From: Mycobacterium tilburgii
Lineage (GTDB): Bacteria > Actinomycetota > Actinomycetes > Mycobacteriales > Mycobacteriaceae
Direction: 5' to 3'
NCBI RefSeq assembly: GCF_902168065.1
Contig: NZ_LR655705.1
Location: forward strand, 1 to 55,889
Length of the DNA: 55,889 nucleotides
Numbering within the stretch: the first letter of the stretch is position 1; every line of letters begins with the position of its first letter. The notes under the pieces were generated by a model. It saw only the letters and a program-made list of their open reading frames with translations, was not told the origin of the DNA and searched no databases. Positions 39,553-49,025 of the stretch are shown in pieces. The position numbers and the translations under genes are program-made.

Positions 39553-41553
39553 CTAACCGATTTGCAGCGGATCGATCTGCACCCGGACCGGTTTATTCTC
39601 CTGCCGAGCGCTGACCACGCCGATGCCGCGCCGCAGACTCGTCGCCAATTCCAGGCCATCTTCGCGGCGCACCCGCACCAGCATCCTGCTCACCGGCAAG
39701 CCGGTCGGGGTGCCAGGCGGGCGGCACACCCCCGGCGGCAGGTCGACGGGGCCGAGCAGCTCGGCGCCGTCGGGAAGCCGAGCCGCCTCCAGCAGCGCGG
39801 TCACCGCGGCGGCCGACCCGTCGATGGCCGCCATGTGCACGGCGGGCGGCAGGCCGACCTCACCGCGACCCGTCAGCTCCGCCTCCGCGTGACCGACCGG
39901 ATCCCAGCGGATCAACGCTTGCACGGTCTGGTTGGCCGACTCGGCGATCACCGTCACCACCCCGCCGCGGGGACGCACCAGCGCCGCGGCGCTCATCCAG
40001 CGCCACAGCGCGTCCTCGGCGGCCCGCAGGTCCTGCCGGCCCAGCAACGCCCAAGTGTCCAACAGCAGCGCTGCCCCGTAGCCGCCATCCGCGTGGGGCT
40101 CGGCACCCGGCGTCGCGACCACCAGGGCGGGCCGGGCGGCGACCTCGGCCACGACCGCGTCGCCGGCCGAGGCGATCACCGGCGTCCCGGCGAAGGCGCG
40201 GCCCAGCTCCTCAGCGGTGCGCCGTGCCCCGATGACCACCGCGCGCACCGACTCCGACCCGCACAGCGCGCAGCGCAGCACCGGCTCGCCCCGTCCGCAC
40301 CACCGGCATACCGCGCCCGGTCCGCCCTGCTGCAACGACTCGGCCAGCGACAGGGGCCCGGTGCAATGCCGGCAGCGCGCGACGGTGCGACAGCGGTTGC
40401 AGGCCAGCGACGGTATGTAGCCGCGGCGGGGCACCTGCACCAGCACCGGGGCGCCGCCCTCCAGCGCGGAACGGGCGGCGCGCAATGCGATGGACGGAAT
40501 CCGTGCCGAGCGCGCGGCCGGGTCGCGCTCGGCGGCGTAGCCGGTGTCGTCGAGCGCGACCACCCGCGCCGTGCGTGCCCGCACCACGGGCCGGGTGGCG
40601 ACGATGTCGTGCGCCCATCCGCTGCACACCAGGGCGTGCGCCTCGGCGGTGCGGGCATAGCCGCCGATCAGCGCCGCGCACCGCGCCTGGTGCGCGCGCA
40701 GCATCGCCACCTCACGGGCGTGCGGGTACGGTGCGCGCGGCTCGGACAGGCTGTCATCGGCATCCGACCAGACCATCACCAGCCCCAGATCGGTCAGCGG
40801 TGCGAAGACCGCGCTGCGGGTTCCGATCACCATCCGCGCCGTGCCCCGCAGTGCCGACAGCCAGCGCCGATAGCGGGCGGCCGGGCCGATCCCCGCCGAC
40901 AACGCCGCGACGCTGTCGGGGCCGATTCGGGCGGTAGCGGCCAACCACAGCGCGTCCAGATCCCGCTGATCGGGCACGATCGCCAGCACCGCGCGGCCGG
41001 CGCGGACCGTCTCCGCGGCGGCCTCGGCGAACCGGTCCGCCCACTGCTCCCCCGGCAGCGCCTGCCACACGGCGCGGGCGGCCCGCGATTCGGCCAGCGC
41101 GGTCAGAAACTGTGCGCCCCGGCCGTAGACCTCCCAGCAGGATGGGTCGACGGGCGCGACCTGCGCGGGGGGCGGGATCGCGGTGACCTCGCGCTCGACC
41201 CGGGCGTGCCGTGCCGGGATCGCCAGCCGCAGCACGTCCGGGCGGGTCCCAGCGTAGCGCGCGGCCACGGCGTCGACGAGTAGGCGGATTTCCGGGGTAA
41301 GCACCGGCTCGGGCGACACCACACGATCGAGCCAGCCCAGCTTGCCGGCGTGATCGGTGTCGTTGCGACGTTCCAACACGAACCCGTCGACCAGCCGGCC
41401 GTGGAACCGGACCCGCACCCGAACCCCGGGCTGCGCGTCGTCGGACTGCTCGGCCGACACAAGGTAGTCGAATTCGCGATCCAGGTGCGGCGCGGACAGC
41501 ATCGGCAGCACCCGGGCAATCGACTCCACCTCGACGGGTGTGCGCGCGCTCAT
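39553..41553 (-). CDS. priA: PriA-like primosomal protein N' (actinobacterial, helicase-deficient type)
   Basis: The 666-residue protein has the PriA N-terminal 3'-DNA-binding domain (VARVLPMLSAPHLDREFDYL, RVRVRFHGRLVDGFVLERRN). Its zinc-binding cysteines lie in LACNRCRTVARCRHCTGPLS and CRWCGRGEPVLRCALCGSES. The ATPase motifs are degenerate: LPGEQWADRFAEA stands where GxGKT is expected and WSDADDS replaces the DEAH box. Mycobacterial PriA is generally noted to lack detectable helicase domains, so it probably acts as a loader or scaffold. The gene is intact; loss of motifs is lineage-wide, not decay. Confidence 0.93.
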   Translation of the reverse strand: MSARTPVEVESIARVLPMLSAPHLDREFDYLVSAEQSDDAQPGVRVRVRFHGRLVDGFVLERRNDTDHAGKLGWLDRVVSPEPVLTPEIRLLVDAVAARYAGTRPDVLRLAIPARHARVEREVTAIPPPAQVAPVDPSCWEVYGRGAQFLTALAESRAARAVWQALPGEQWADRFAEAAAETVRAGRAVLAIVPDQRDLDALWLAATARIGPDSVAALSAGIGPAARYRRWLSALRGTARMVIGTRSAVFAPLTDLGLVMVWSDADDSLSEPRAPYPHAREVAMLRAHQARCAALIGGYARTAEAHALVCSGWAHDIVATRPVVRARTARVVALDDTGYAAERDPAARSARIPSIALRAARSALEGGAPVLVQVPRRGYIPSLACNRCRTVARCRHCTGPLSLAESLQQGGPGAVCRWCGRGEPVLRCALCGSESVRAVVIGARRTAEELGRAFAGTPVIASAGDAVVAEVAARPALVVATPGAEPHADGGYGAALLLDTWALLGRQDLRAAEDALWRWMSAAALVRPRGGVVTVIAESANQTVQALIRWDPVGHAEAELTGRGEVGLPPAVHMAAIDGSAAAVTALLEAARLPDGAELLGPVDLPPGVCRPPGTPTGLPVSRMLVRVRREDGLELATSLRRGIGVVSARQENKPVRVQIDPLQIG

Positions 41554-41585
41554 GGCGCCCTCGAGTCACCAAATACGTTGTTTGC

Positions 41586-42155
41586 CGCCATGATTACCGT
41601 TCGTGGCCACACCGTAGCAGCGACCGCCGACAGTCAGCCTTCGACGGGCTTGGCGTCATCGTCGGGTGCGGCCCTGCCCGGCCACGACGTACACCGTCAC
41701 CGGCAGGACTTCAGGTTGTCCTGGCCCAGATGCGGCCAGAACCAGACCAGCAGCGCGGCTGCGTAAGACACAGCAGCACTATCACTACGATCCAGGCCCG
41801 CGACAGCACGCCCTTAACGACCAGCGGGGACATCGCGCCGATGAAGCACAGGTGCGCGCACAAAAACGCCGCCAGCCCCAGCACGAACGACATGGTCCAC
41901 CACGGGATGGCCAGCCGCCAGTCGCCGGTAGCCGACAGTAAAAACGCGTGCATCAGCCAGCGTCGTTCGCTAACGATGGGGTGAGCGCGCGGCCACGGTC
42001 AGCAGCAACGCCATCAGCGCCTTGAACGGCGGACTGTCCGGTGAGCGCCATCCCGGGTGGGGACTGCACCGCGATCACGGTAGGTACACGCCGTAGGCGA
42101 TGCCCGCCCAGCAGGCCGCCACCCAGCCGCCCGTCAGCACGCGGAGTGTGCGTAC
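41586..42155 (-). pseudogene. Rv1401-like integral membrane protein (YhhN/lysoplasmalogenase family), broken
   Basis: Minus-strand fragments in order are [55 protein letters not shown] and [20 protein letters not shown]. They continue [20 protein letters not shown] and [20 protein letters not shown] and end near VTVYVVAG. This multi-helix pattern with LSATGDW fits YhhN-family proteins. Several frame changes are present, the C-terminal third is unrecognisable, and the codon at the start position (42153-42155) is GTA behind a good GGAGG, suggesting a lost GTG or ATG start. Divergent from lipI. Confidence 0.7.
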
Positions 42156-42164
42156 GGTACCTCC

Positions 42165-43151
42165 ATGCCCCGCTTCGACAAAGCCGACGAGAAACCTCCT
42201 ATCGACCCCATCTTGCTGAAGGTACTCGACAAGGTACTCGACGCGGTTCCGTTCCGACTATCCACCGACGACGGCATCGACGCCGCACGTCAGCGGTTTC
42301 GCGATCTGCCGCGCCAGCCCGTGCATCCCGAACTGCGGGTCGAGGATCTCACCATCGACGGCCCGGAAAGCCCCATCAACATCCGGATCTATTGACCGCC
42401 AACCGATTCCGATGCGACACCGCTTGTCGTGGTGTATTTCCACGGCGGCGGGTTTTCGTCATCGGCGACCTGGACACCCGCGATCGGCACCGCCCGCCAG
42501 CACGCGGTGGGCGCCGGCGGGGTCGTGGTGTCGGTCGATTACCGGCTGGCTCCCGAGCACCCGTATCCGGCGGCCGTCGAGAACGCGTGGGCCGCGACGC
42601 GGCGGCCGCGCACGGTGCCGACCCCACCCGAATGGCCGTCGCCGGGGACTCCGCGGGCGGAACCCTCGCGGCGGCGGTCGCCCAGCGGGCTCGCAACGAG
42701 GGCGGCTTGACGCTCGCTTTCCAGCTGCTGTGGTATCCGTCGGTGCTCTGGGACGCAACGCTGCCGTCGTTCGCCGAGAACGCCAGCGCACCGATCCTCG
42801 ACACCAAGGCCATCGCACAGTTCTCCCGCTGGTATGTCGGTGACGCGGACCTGGCCAACCCGCCGGTCGGGATGGCGCCGGGCCGGGCTACGGACCTGGC
42901 CGGGCTGCCGCCAACCTATATCAGAGGTGGCCGGCTACGACCCGCTGCGCTACGACGGCCTTCGGTACGGGGAGCTGCTGGCCGCCGCGGGCGTGCCCAC
43001 CGAGGTGCACAACGCCGAGACGCTGGTGCACGGTTACCTCGGCTATGCGGGTGTGGTGCCCGCCGCCACCGCCGAAATGGAGCGGGGTCTGACCGCGCTG
43101 CGCGCCGCCCTGCAGCAATGGTCGCCGGTTGTACCGTGGTCTGATGAGTGA
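42165..43151 (+). pseudogene. lipI: LipI-like esterase (HSL family), nonsense and frameshifts
   Basis: ATG 42165 starts MPRFDKADEKPPIDPILLKV, matching Rv1400c. TGA at 42393-42395 replaces the Trp of RIYWPPT. Beyond it the oxyanion motif VVYFHGGGF, VVVSVDYRLAPEHPYPAAVE, MAVAGDSAGGTLAAAVAQRA (nucleophile GDSAG), FQLLWYPSVLWDATLPSFAE and TLVHGYLGYAGVVPAAT (catalytic His) are spread over all three frames. At least four indels plus a 12-bp duplication are present. Its tail overlaps the lipH start. Intact lipH next door is a paralogue. Confidence 0.9.
42219..42242. repeat. Perfect 12-bp tandem duplication in lipI
   Basis: aaggtactcgac occurs twice in a row (42219-42230, 42231-42242), giving KVLDKVLDAVPF where LipI homologues read LLKVLDAVPF. 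It is in frame, so it is not the inactivating lesion. Confidence 0.85.
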
Positions 43152-44109
43152 GTCTAACCTCGCCCGACCGGAGATCGATCCGACGTTCAAGGCGTTGCTC
43201 GACGCGTTCCCGATGGCCTTCAGCGCCGACGACGGCGTCGAGCTCGCCCGTGAGCGGCTCAAGCTGCTCAAGGTGCCGGCGGAGATGCTGCCCGAGCTGC
43301 GGATCGAACAGTGCACGATCGGCCACGGCGACCTCACCGACATACCGGCCCGGATCTACTGGCCGCCCACCGCCGCCAAGCTCTCACCCGTCGTGGTGTT
43401 TTATCACGGCGGCGGTTTCTGTCTGGGCGACCTGGACACCCACGACCACGTTGCCCGCGCGCACGCCGTCGGCGCCGAGGCGATCGTCGTGTCGGTGGAC
43501 TACCGGCTCGCCCCGGAGCACCGGTATCCCGCCGGGGTCAACGACTGCTGGGCCGCCCTGCAGTGGGTCGGGGCGCACGCCGCCGAGCTGGGCGGTGACC
43601 CGAACCGCATCGCCGTCGCCGGCGATTCGGCGGGTGGCAACCTCGCCGCGGTCATGGCGCTGCTGGCCCGCGACAACGGCGGGCCCCGGCTGGCGTTCCA
43701 GCTGCTGTGGTATCCCGTCGCAACGGGCGATCTGTCGCTGCCGTCGCACACCGAGAACGCCTTCGCGCCGATCCTGGACCGGGAGGGCATCGACGCCTTC
43801 CTGTCCTGGTACCTTCCGCCCCACATCGACTTCGCCGACCCCGCGGCGCTGCCGGTCACCCTCGCCCCGGCCAACGCCGCCAGCCTGTCGGGACTCGCGC
43901 CAGCCTTCATCGGCACCGCGGGCCACGACCCGCTGCGCGACGATGGCGCGCGCTACGCCGAGCTGCTCAATGCCGCGGGCGTGCCCACCGAGCTAAGCAA
44001 CGAGCCGACCCTGGTGCACGGCTATGCCAGCTTCGCCCCGGTGGTTCCCAGCGCCGCGGCTGCGACCGAACGTGGCTTGAAGGCGTTACGAAAGGCGTTG
44101 CACCCCTAG
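43144..44109 (+). CDS. lipH: LipH-like carboxylesterase, hormone-sensitive lipase family, intact
   Basis: The 321-residue enzyme begins MSESNLARPEIDPTFKALLD. It has the HSL-family oxyanion motif VVFYHGGGFCLGDLDTHDHV, VVSVDYRLAPEHRYPAGV, the nucleophile elbow IAVAGDSAGGNLAAVMALLA, the acidic residue in GTAGHDPLRDDGARYAELL and the His in TLVHGYASFAPVVP. Such esterases prefer short acyl chains. ATG 43144 aligns with Rv1399c; it overlaps the end of the lipI pseudogene. It is the only intact gene between 41.6 and 47.7 kb. Confidence 0.93.
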   Translation: MSESNLARPEIDPTFKALLDAFPMAFSADDGVELARERLKLLKVPAEMLPELRIEQCTIGHGDLTDIPARIYWPPTAAKLSPVVVFYHGGGFCLGDLDTHDHVARAHAVGAEAIVVSVDYRLAPEHRYPAGVNDCWAALQWVGAHAAELGGDPNRIAVAGDSAGGNLAAVMALLARDNGGPRLAFQLLWYPVATGDLSLPSHTENAFAPILDREGIDAFLSWYLPPHIDFADPAALPVTLAPANAASLSGLAPAFIGTAGHDPLRDDGARYAELLNAAGVPTELSNEPTLVHGYASFAPVVPSAAAATERGLKALRKALHP

Positions 44110-44127
44110 GAAAAACGGAGCCCTCCG

Positions 44128-45620
44128 ATGCGTCACCAGATCAAACCCGACTACGAGACCGTGATCGTCGGCGCCGGGTTCTCCAGTATCGGTGCCGCGA
44201 TCAAGCTCGACAAGGCCGGCCTGCACGACTACCTGATGATCGAAGCGGGCGACGGGGTCGGCGGCACCTGGCACTGGAACACCTTCCCGGCATCGCCGTG
44301 GACATCCCGTCGTTCTCCTATCAGTTCTCCTTCGAGCAGAGCCGGCATTGGTCACGCACCTACGCGCCGGGCCGGGAACTGAAGGCCTACACAGAACACT
44401 TCGTCGACAAGTACGGACTGCGGTCGCGAATCCGGTTCAACACCAAGGTCCTTGTCGCCGAGTTCGACGACGAACACTCGGTGTGGAGGGTGCAGACCGA
44501 CCCGTGCGGGGAAATCACGGCCAGGTTCCTGATCTCGGCCAGCAGCGTGCTTACCGTGCCGAACCTGCCGGACATCGACGGTGTGGACTCCTTCGACGGC
44601 GTCACCATGCACACCGCGCTGGGATCACGACCAGGATCTGACCGGCAAGCAGGTCGGCATCATCGGCACCGGGGCATCCGCCGTGCAGGTGATCCCGCTC
44701 GCACCGATTGTCAACCAGCTCACCGTATTTCAGCGCACTCCGATATGGTGCTTCCCCAAGTTCCATGTGCCACTGCCGCCGGCGGCGCGCTGGGCGATGC
44801 GGATTCCGGGCGGCACGATGGTGCAGCGGCTGCTCAGTCAGGCCTTCGTCGAATTGACCTTCACCATCGCCGCGCAGTACTTCACGGTAGTTCCGCTGGC
44901 CAAGCGGATGGGCGAGATGGGGCGCCGCTATCTTGCGCAGCAGGTCGAGGATCCGGACGTGCGTGAGCGGCTCACCCCCGGTACGCGGTGGGCTGCAAGC
45001 GGCCGGGCTTCCACAACGAGTACCTGGCCACCTACAACCGCGACAACGTGCGGCTGGTCACCAAAACGATCTACAAGGTGACCCCCGGACCGGTGGCCAC
45101 CACCGACGGCGAACACCACGATATCGACGTGCTGATCCTAGCCACCGGTTTCCAGGTGATGGACCCCGACAGCATGCCGACCTTCGCGATCACCGGCAGT
45201 GCTGGTGTGACACTGGCCCAATTCCGGAGCCAGCACCGGCTGCAGGCCTACGAGGTCGTCAGCGTTCCGGGCTTCCCGAACATGTTCAGCGTGATGGGGC
45301 CCTACGGTTACGTCGGCTCTTCGTATTTCGCGCTGATCGAGACGCAGACCCATCACATGGTGCGGTGTATCAAGCGGGCCCGGCGGCTCGGCGCGACCCG
45401 CGTCGAAGTCACCGAGCAGGCCAACGCCTGCTACTTCGCCGAGATGATGCGCAAGTGGCACCGGCAGATCTTCTGGCAGGACAGTTGCAAGCTGGCCAAC
45501 AGTTACTACTTCGACAAGAACGGTGACGTCCCGATCCGGCCGTCGACCACGCTCGAAGCGCATTGGCGTAGCCGTCGTATCGACCTTGCCGACTACCGAT
45601 TCACGGGCGTCGGCACCTGA
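44128..45620 (+). pseudogene. Baeyer-Villiger-type flavin monooxygenase (Rv1393c homologue), frameshifted
   Basis: ATG 44128 starts MRHQIKPDYETVIVGAGFSS (FAD-binding GxGxxS-type loop), then MIEAGDGVGGTWHWNTFP. The frame shifts near 44290 to GIAVDIPSFSYQFSFEQSRH, again near 44625 to [20 protein letters not shown] (NADPH-binding GTGASA), and near 44983 to [20 protein letters not shown] and VLILATGFQVMDPDSMPTFA, ending RRIDLADYRFTGVGT. The order and length (about 490 residues when rejoined) match Rv1393c. Three or so single-base lesions inactivate it. It begins 18 bases after lipH. Confidence 0.9.
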
Positions 45621-45641
45621 AATCGCTGCGCCGCAACGACC

Positions 45642-46485
45642 TCAGAGAATCGCATCCGCGAGGCGATCGAGCTGTTCGACCGACTCGGTCGTCGGATGGA
45701 AGAGCAGCCGATCGAAGCCGAGGTCTCGATACCGGCTGACGGTGTCGCGGGCGTCGGCCGCCGAACAGACCATATCGGCGACGTTGAGCTGTCCGTAGTG
45801 CGGAGCGAATCCGTAGTACCACTCCAGCTGATCCCTCCCCGCTGCGACGGCCTCGGCCGGTCCGAGCCCGAAGTTCACCGATTCCTGCAGGTATGAACGC
45901 CGGGCCGACCCCGCGGCCTGCCAGCCGGTGCGAATGCGCACCAGCTCCGCCTGCTCGTCGTACTCGCGCACGGCACCGGCCGCCCACTCGTCGCCGAGGG
46001 TGATCACTCTGTGCACCGCAGCGGCGGACCGTCCGACGAACAGCGGCGGAGTCTGCACGGGCACAGGACATACCGGGGTGGCCTGGGCAACCGCTTCGCC
46101 GGCCCACGGGCTGCGCAGCCGCTTTACCTGCGTGTCTAGGATCCGTGGAAATCGGCGCCCGTGCTGGCGTACCATCTGGTCGGTTGCCCACACCCAGTCC
46201 GACGACCATCCGACCGCCGGATATCCGGGCCAGGCTGGCGAGTTGCTTAGCCAGCGGAACCGCCGGATACAGGGGGCCAGTAGCACATTGGTTATCAGGG
46301 TCGGTCGGGGCGGTGGCGCCGGCCGCGGTGGCCCGGGCAATCAGTGAGTCCACGCCGGGGTAGAACAGCCGGTCGATCGTCGCGACGGATTCGAAGCCGA
46401 CCTCTTCGCTGCGACGTGCCCATCGGGTGATGGCGGGCCCGGAAACGTCGGCGATGTGGTTCGGCAGGCCAACTCCCACTTTCAC
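45642..46485 (-). pseudogene. LLM-class F420-dependent oxidoreductase, frameshifted
   Basis: GTG 46485, preceded by GGGGAGG, starts VKVGVGLPNHIADVSGPAIT, then ARRSEEVGFESVATIDRLFY, a luciferase-like N terminus. LAKQLASLARISGGRMVVGL and GVGNRPD follow before the frame changes. The rest, TPPLFVGRSAAAVHRVITLG, DEWAAGAVREYDEQAELVRI and SRYRDLGFDRLLFHPTTESV, is in another frame to TGA at 45642. At least two indels. It faces the monooxygenase pseudogene tail to tail with a 21-base gap. Confidence 0.85.
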
Positions 46486-46669
46486 AGCACAACCTCCCCG
46501 TTGATGTCGGTATTGACGGCGGCCAGCAGATTGGTCGCGACCACGGGTACCTCCGATGCCGAAAGGATGTGAGTCCATGGTCAGGTGCGCCATCTAGTTT
46601 GGCGAGGAAAACCCCTCTCATCGTCAGAAATAGGCGCGCTCTGCGCGTAATACGTAGAGTTTCCTCATA

Positions 46670-47170
46670 ATGGAAGCCCTTGACGCATAATGTGAAGCCC
46701 TTGACGCATAATGTGAAGCCCTTGACGCATAATGTGAAGCCCTTGACGCACATATTCTGCACGCGCTGCAGGTCTCGTCGCGGGCGTCGTTCCGGCGCAT
46801 CGCCGAGCTCATCGGTACCGGTGAACAGACCGTCGCACGGGGCGCTACCGGAGCCTGCGCCGCGACGGGGTGCTGCGCGTGATCGGCGTGGTGAATCCAC
46901 GGGGTATACGGCGAATGCCAGTGAGGGTCCGCGTCAGGGCAAAACCGGACGATCTCCCCCGGCTCGCCGAGGCGCTGGTCCGCCGACCCGAGGTGGCCCG
47001 CCAACGTGATGGTCGTAGTGATCTGCCGCGGGCCAGCGGATCTGTACGGCTACCTGACGCAGCGTCTGGGCACCGTCGACCACATCCAGGCCTACGACGT
47101 TAGCGTCCGCAGCAAGCGGCTCAAGCAAGCCGGCCTGATCGCGCACGGCCGGTTGATCCACGCCCGTTGA
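46670..47170 (+). pseudogene. Lrp/AsnC-family regulator, start region destroyed by repeat expansion
   Basis: The likely original start was ATG GAA GCC CTT GAC GCA CAT ATT (MEALDAHILHALQ). The wing-helix part VSSRASFRRIAELIGTGEQT-VARRYRSLRRDGVLRVIGVV and ligand-domain pieces ANVMVVVICRGPADLYGYLT, QRLGTVDHIQAYDVSVRSKR and LIAHGRLIHAR to TGA 47168-47170 are typical of this family. The codons MEALDA are repeated about four times with TAA and TGA codons in the repeats, so no copy of the ATG reads into the gene. Two further indels lie downstream. It is divergent from the LLM gene it may have controlled. Confidence 0.8.
46673..46750. repeat. 21-bp tandem repeat, three full units and a partial fourth
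   Basis: The unit gaagcccttgacgcataatg-t occurs at 46673-46693, 46694-46714 and 46715-46735, and its first 15 bases again at 46736-46750. All copies are identical. It is built from the start region of the Lrp/AsnC gene. On the opposite strand it would encode a 7-residue repeat, CVKGFTL, but that frame has no gene-like features. Confidence 0.95.
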
Positions 47171-47193
47171 ACGAGCGACGCTAAGCTCGGCAC

Positions 47194-47730
47194 GTGGCAA
47201 AGGAGTTTTCGAGTCGCGATGAGTCGCTGCGAGAATTCATCATCGGCAGGCCATGTTTCTTCGTCGCCACCGCGCCGTCCGAGGGTGGGCGAATCAACCT
47301 CTCCCCAAGGGATATCGGGACACCTTCGCCGTGCTCGACGATCACACCGTCGCCTACCTGGACCTGTTCGGCAGCGGGGTGGAGACGACCGCACACCTGC
47401 GCGACAACGGCCGGATCACGTTGATGTTCTGCTCGTTCAGCCGCAACTCGCGGATCCTGCGGCTGTTCGGCACCGGGCGCGCGATGCGCCCGGATGATGA
47501 CGAATTCCCCGGTCTGCTGACGCATTTCGGGCACCAGCCGGTGTTCGCGCCGCCATCGTCGTCGACGTGGAGCGCATCGCCGATGCCTGCGGATTCGCGG
47601 TACCCTACTACGAGCTCGTCGACGACCGTCCGGTGCTGGACCACACCTACCACGCCAAGGCGGACGAGCAGACCTACGTGCGTGCCGTCAAGCGCAACCA
47701 GCACAGCATCGACGGGCTACCCGCTCTAGG
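47194..47730 (+). pseudogene. PPOX-family flavin-dependent protein, frameshifted
   Basis: GTG 47194 starts MAKEFSSRDESLREFIIGRP, CFFVATAPSEGGRINLSP, then the frame moves to KGYRDTFAVLDDHTVAYLDL-FGSGVETTAHLRDNGRITLM, FCSFSRNSRILRLFGTGRAM, RPDDDEFPGLLTHFG and again to VDVERIADACGFAVPYYELV-DDRPVL...TYHAKADEQTYV. The pattern is a split-barrel pyridoxamine-phosphate-oxidase-like protein of about 180 residues. Two indels break it, and the natural stop is not clear before metK begins on the other strand. Confidence 0.85.
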
Positions 47731-47752
47731 ACCCAAGTCACCCGCTGCCGGG

Positions 47753-48964
47753 CTAGATGGCGCGCTTGAGGTCGTCGACCTTGTTCAGCTGCTCCCACGG
47801 CAGCTCGATGTCAGTGCGGCCGAAGTGCCCGTACGCGGCGGTCTGCGCGTAGATCGGACGCAGCAGGTCCAGGTCACGGATGATCGCGCCGGGCCGCAGG
47901 TCGAACACCTCGGGGACGATCTTCTCGATCTTGACCGGGTCGACGATCGCGGTGCCGAACGTCTCGATGAACAGCCCGACCGGGGCGGCCTTGCCGATGG
48001 CGTAGGCCACCTGCACCTCGACCCGGTCGGCCAGCCCGGCGGCCACAATGTTCTTGGCCACCCAGCGCATCGCGTACGCCGCCGACCGGTCCACCTTGGA
48101 CGGGTCCTTGCCGGAGAAGGCGCCGCCGCCGTGCCGCGCCCAGCCGCCGTAGGTGTCGATGATGATCTTGCGGCCAGTCAGGCCGGCGTCGCCCATCGGG
48201 CCACCAAGCACGAACTTGCCGGTGGGGTTGACCAGCACCCGGGTCGACGACGAGTCCAGGGTTTCGTGCGCCAGCTCGTCGAGCACGGACTTGAGCACGC
48301 GCTCGCGGATGTCGGGGTCCAGCGTCTTGTCCAGGTCGATGCCGTCAGCGTGCTGGGTGGAGACCACGACGGTGTCCAGGCGCACCGGGACGTCGTCCTC
48401 GTATTCGATGGTGACCTGGGTCTTGCCGTCCGGGCGCAGGTAGGGCAGCGTCCCGTTCTTGCGGACCTCGGTCAGCCGCCGGGACAACCGGTGGGCCAAC
48501 GCGATCGGCAGCGGCATCAGCTCCGGGGTGTCGGTGATCGCGTAACCGAACATCAGGCCCTGGTCGCCGGCGCCCTGGGCGTCCAGCGGATCGGCCGCGC
48601 CCTCGACGCGGGTCTCGTGGGCGGTGTCGACGCCCTGCGCGATGTCGGGCGACTGGCGGCCGATGCCGATGTTGACGCCGCAGGTCTCACCGTCGAAGCC
48701 CTTTTCCGAGGAGTCGTAGCCGATCTCCAAGATGCGCTCGCGCACGGTGTTGGTGATGTCGGCGAACGCCTCTTTGGCGGTCGTGGTGACCTCGCCGACG
48801 ACGTGCACCTGCCCGGTGGTCACCAGCGTCTCGACGGCGACACGTGAGCGGGGGTCCTGCGCCAGAAGTGCGTCGAGGACCGAGTCGCTGATCGCGTCGC
48901 AGATCTTGTCGGGGTGCCCCTCGGTCACCGACTCACTGGTAAACAGCCGACCCTTTTCGCTCAC
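47753..48964 (-). CDS. metK: S-adenosylmethionine synthetase
   Basis: The 403-residue enzyme makes SAM from methionine and ATP. It starts with GTG 48964 ([20 protein letters not shown]), preceded by GGAAGGAAG 8 bases away and matching the M. tuberculosis length; an earlier in-frame ATG at 49024 would add 20 unrelated residues. [12 protein letters not shown] holds the ATP/metal His and Asp. [12 protein letters not shown] is the flexible-loop hexapeptide region, and [20 protein letters not shown] is the phosphate-binding motif. It follows coaBC by 61 bases. Confidence 0.97.
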   Translation of the reverse strand: MSEKGRLFTSESVTEGHPDKICDAISDSVLDALLAQDPRSRVAVETLVTTGQVHVVGEVTTTAKEAFADITNTVRERILEIGYDSSEKGFDGETCGVNIGIGRQSPDIAQGVDTAHETRVEGAADPLDAQGAGDQGLMFGYAITDTPELMPLPIALAHRLSRRLTEVRKNGTLPYLRPDGKTQVTIEYEDDVPVRLDTVVVSTQHADGIDLDKTLDPDIRERVLKSVLDELAHETLDSSSTRVLVNPTGKFVLGGPMGDAGLTGRKIIIDTYGGWARHGGGAFSGKDPSKVDRSAAYAMRWVAKNIVAAGLADRVEVQVAYAIGKAAPVGLFIETFGTAIVDPVKIEKIVPEVFDLRPGAIIRDLDLLRPIYAQTAAYGHFGRTDIELPWEQLNKVDDLKRAI

Positions 48965-49025
48965 TGCGTCTTCCTTCCATACATGACTAATGTTAGTTAG
49001 GCAAATTATTTTAGGCGCCCTCAAC

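Noticed and set aside
42393..42395. TGA in lipI as a possible selenocysteine codon
   Set aside because: The position is a conserved Trp (RIYWPPT) in homologues, a single-base change from TGG, and the gene has other disabling indels.
46673..46750. 21-bp repeats as a CRISPR array
   Set aside because: Units are contiguous with no spacers, derive from a coding start region, and no cas genes are present.
46295..46900. Long minus-strand frame with CVKGFTL repeats as a repeat-containing protein
   Set aside because: It is the antisense of the Lrp/AsnC start-region duplication and overlaps the LLM pseudogene out of frame; no codon bias or family resemblance.
48982..49016. Inverted-repeat-like AT-rich sequence (TTAGTTAGGC...TTTTAGG) upstream of metK as an IdeR iron box or SAM riboswitch
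   Set aside because: It matches only part of the IdeR palindrome with a missing base, and no SAM-riboswitch core is recognisable in the 61-base gap. It may simply be promoter DNA.
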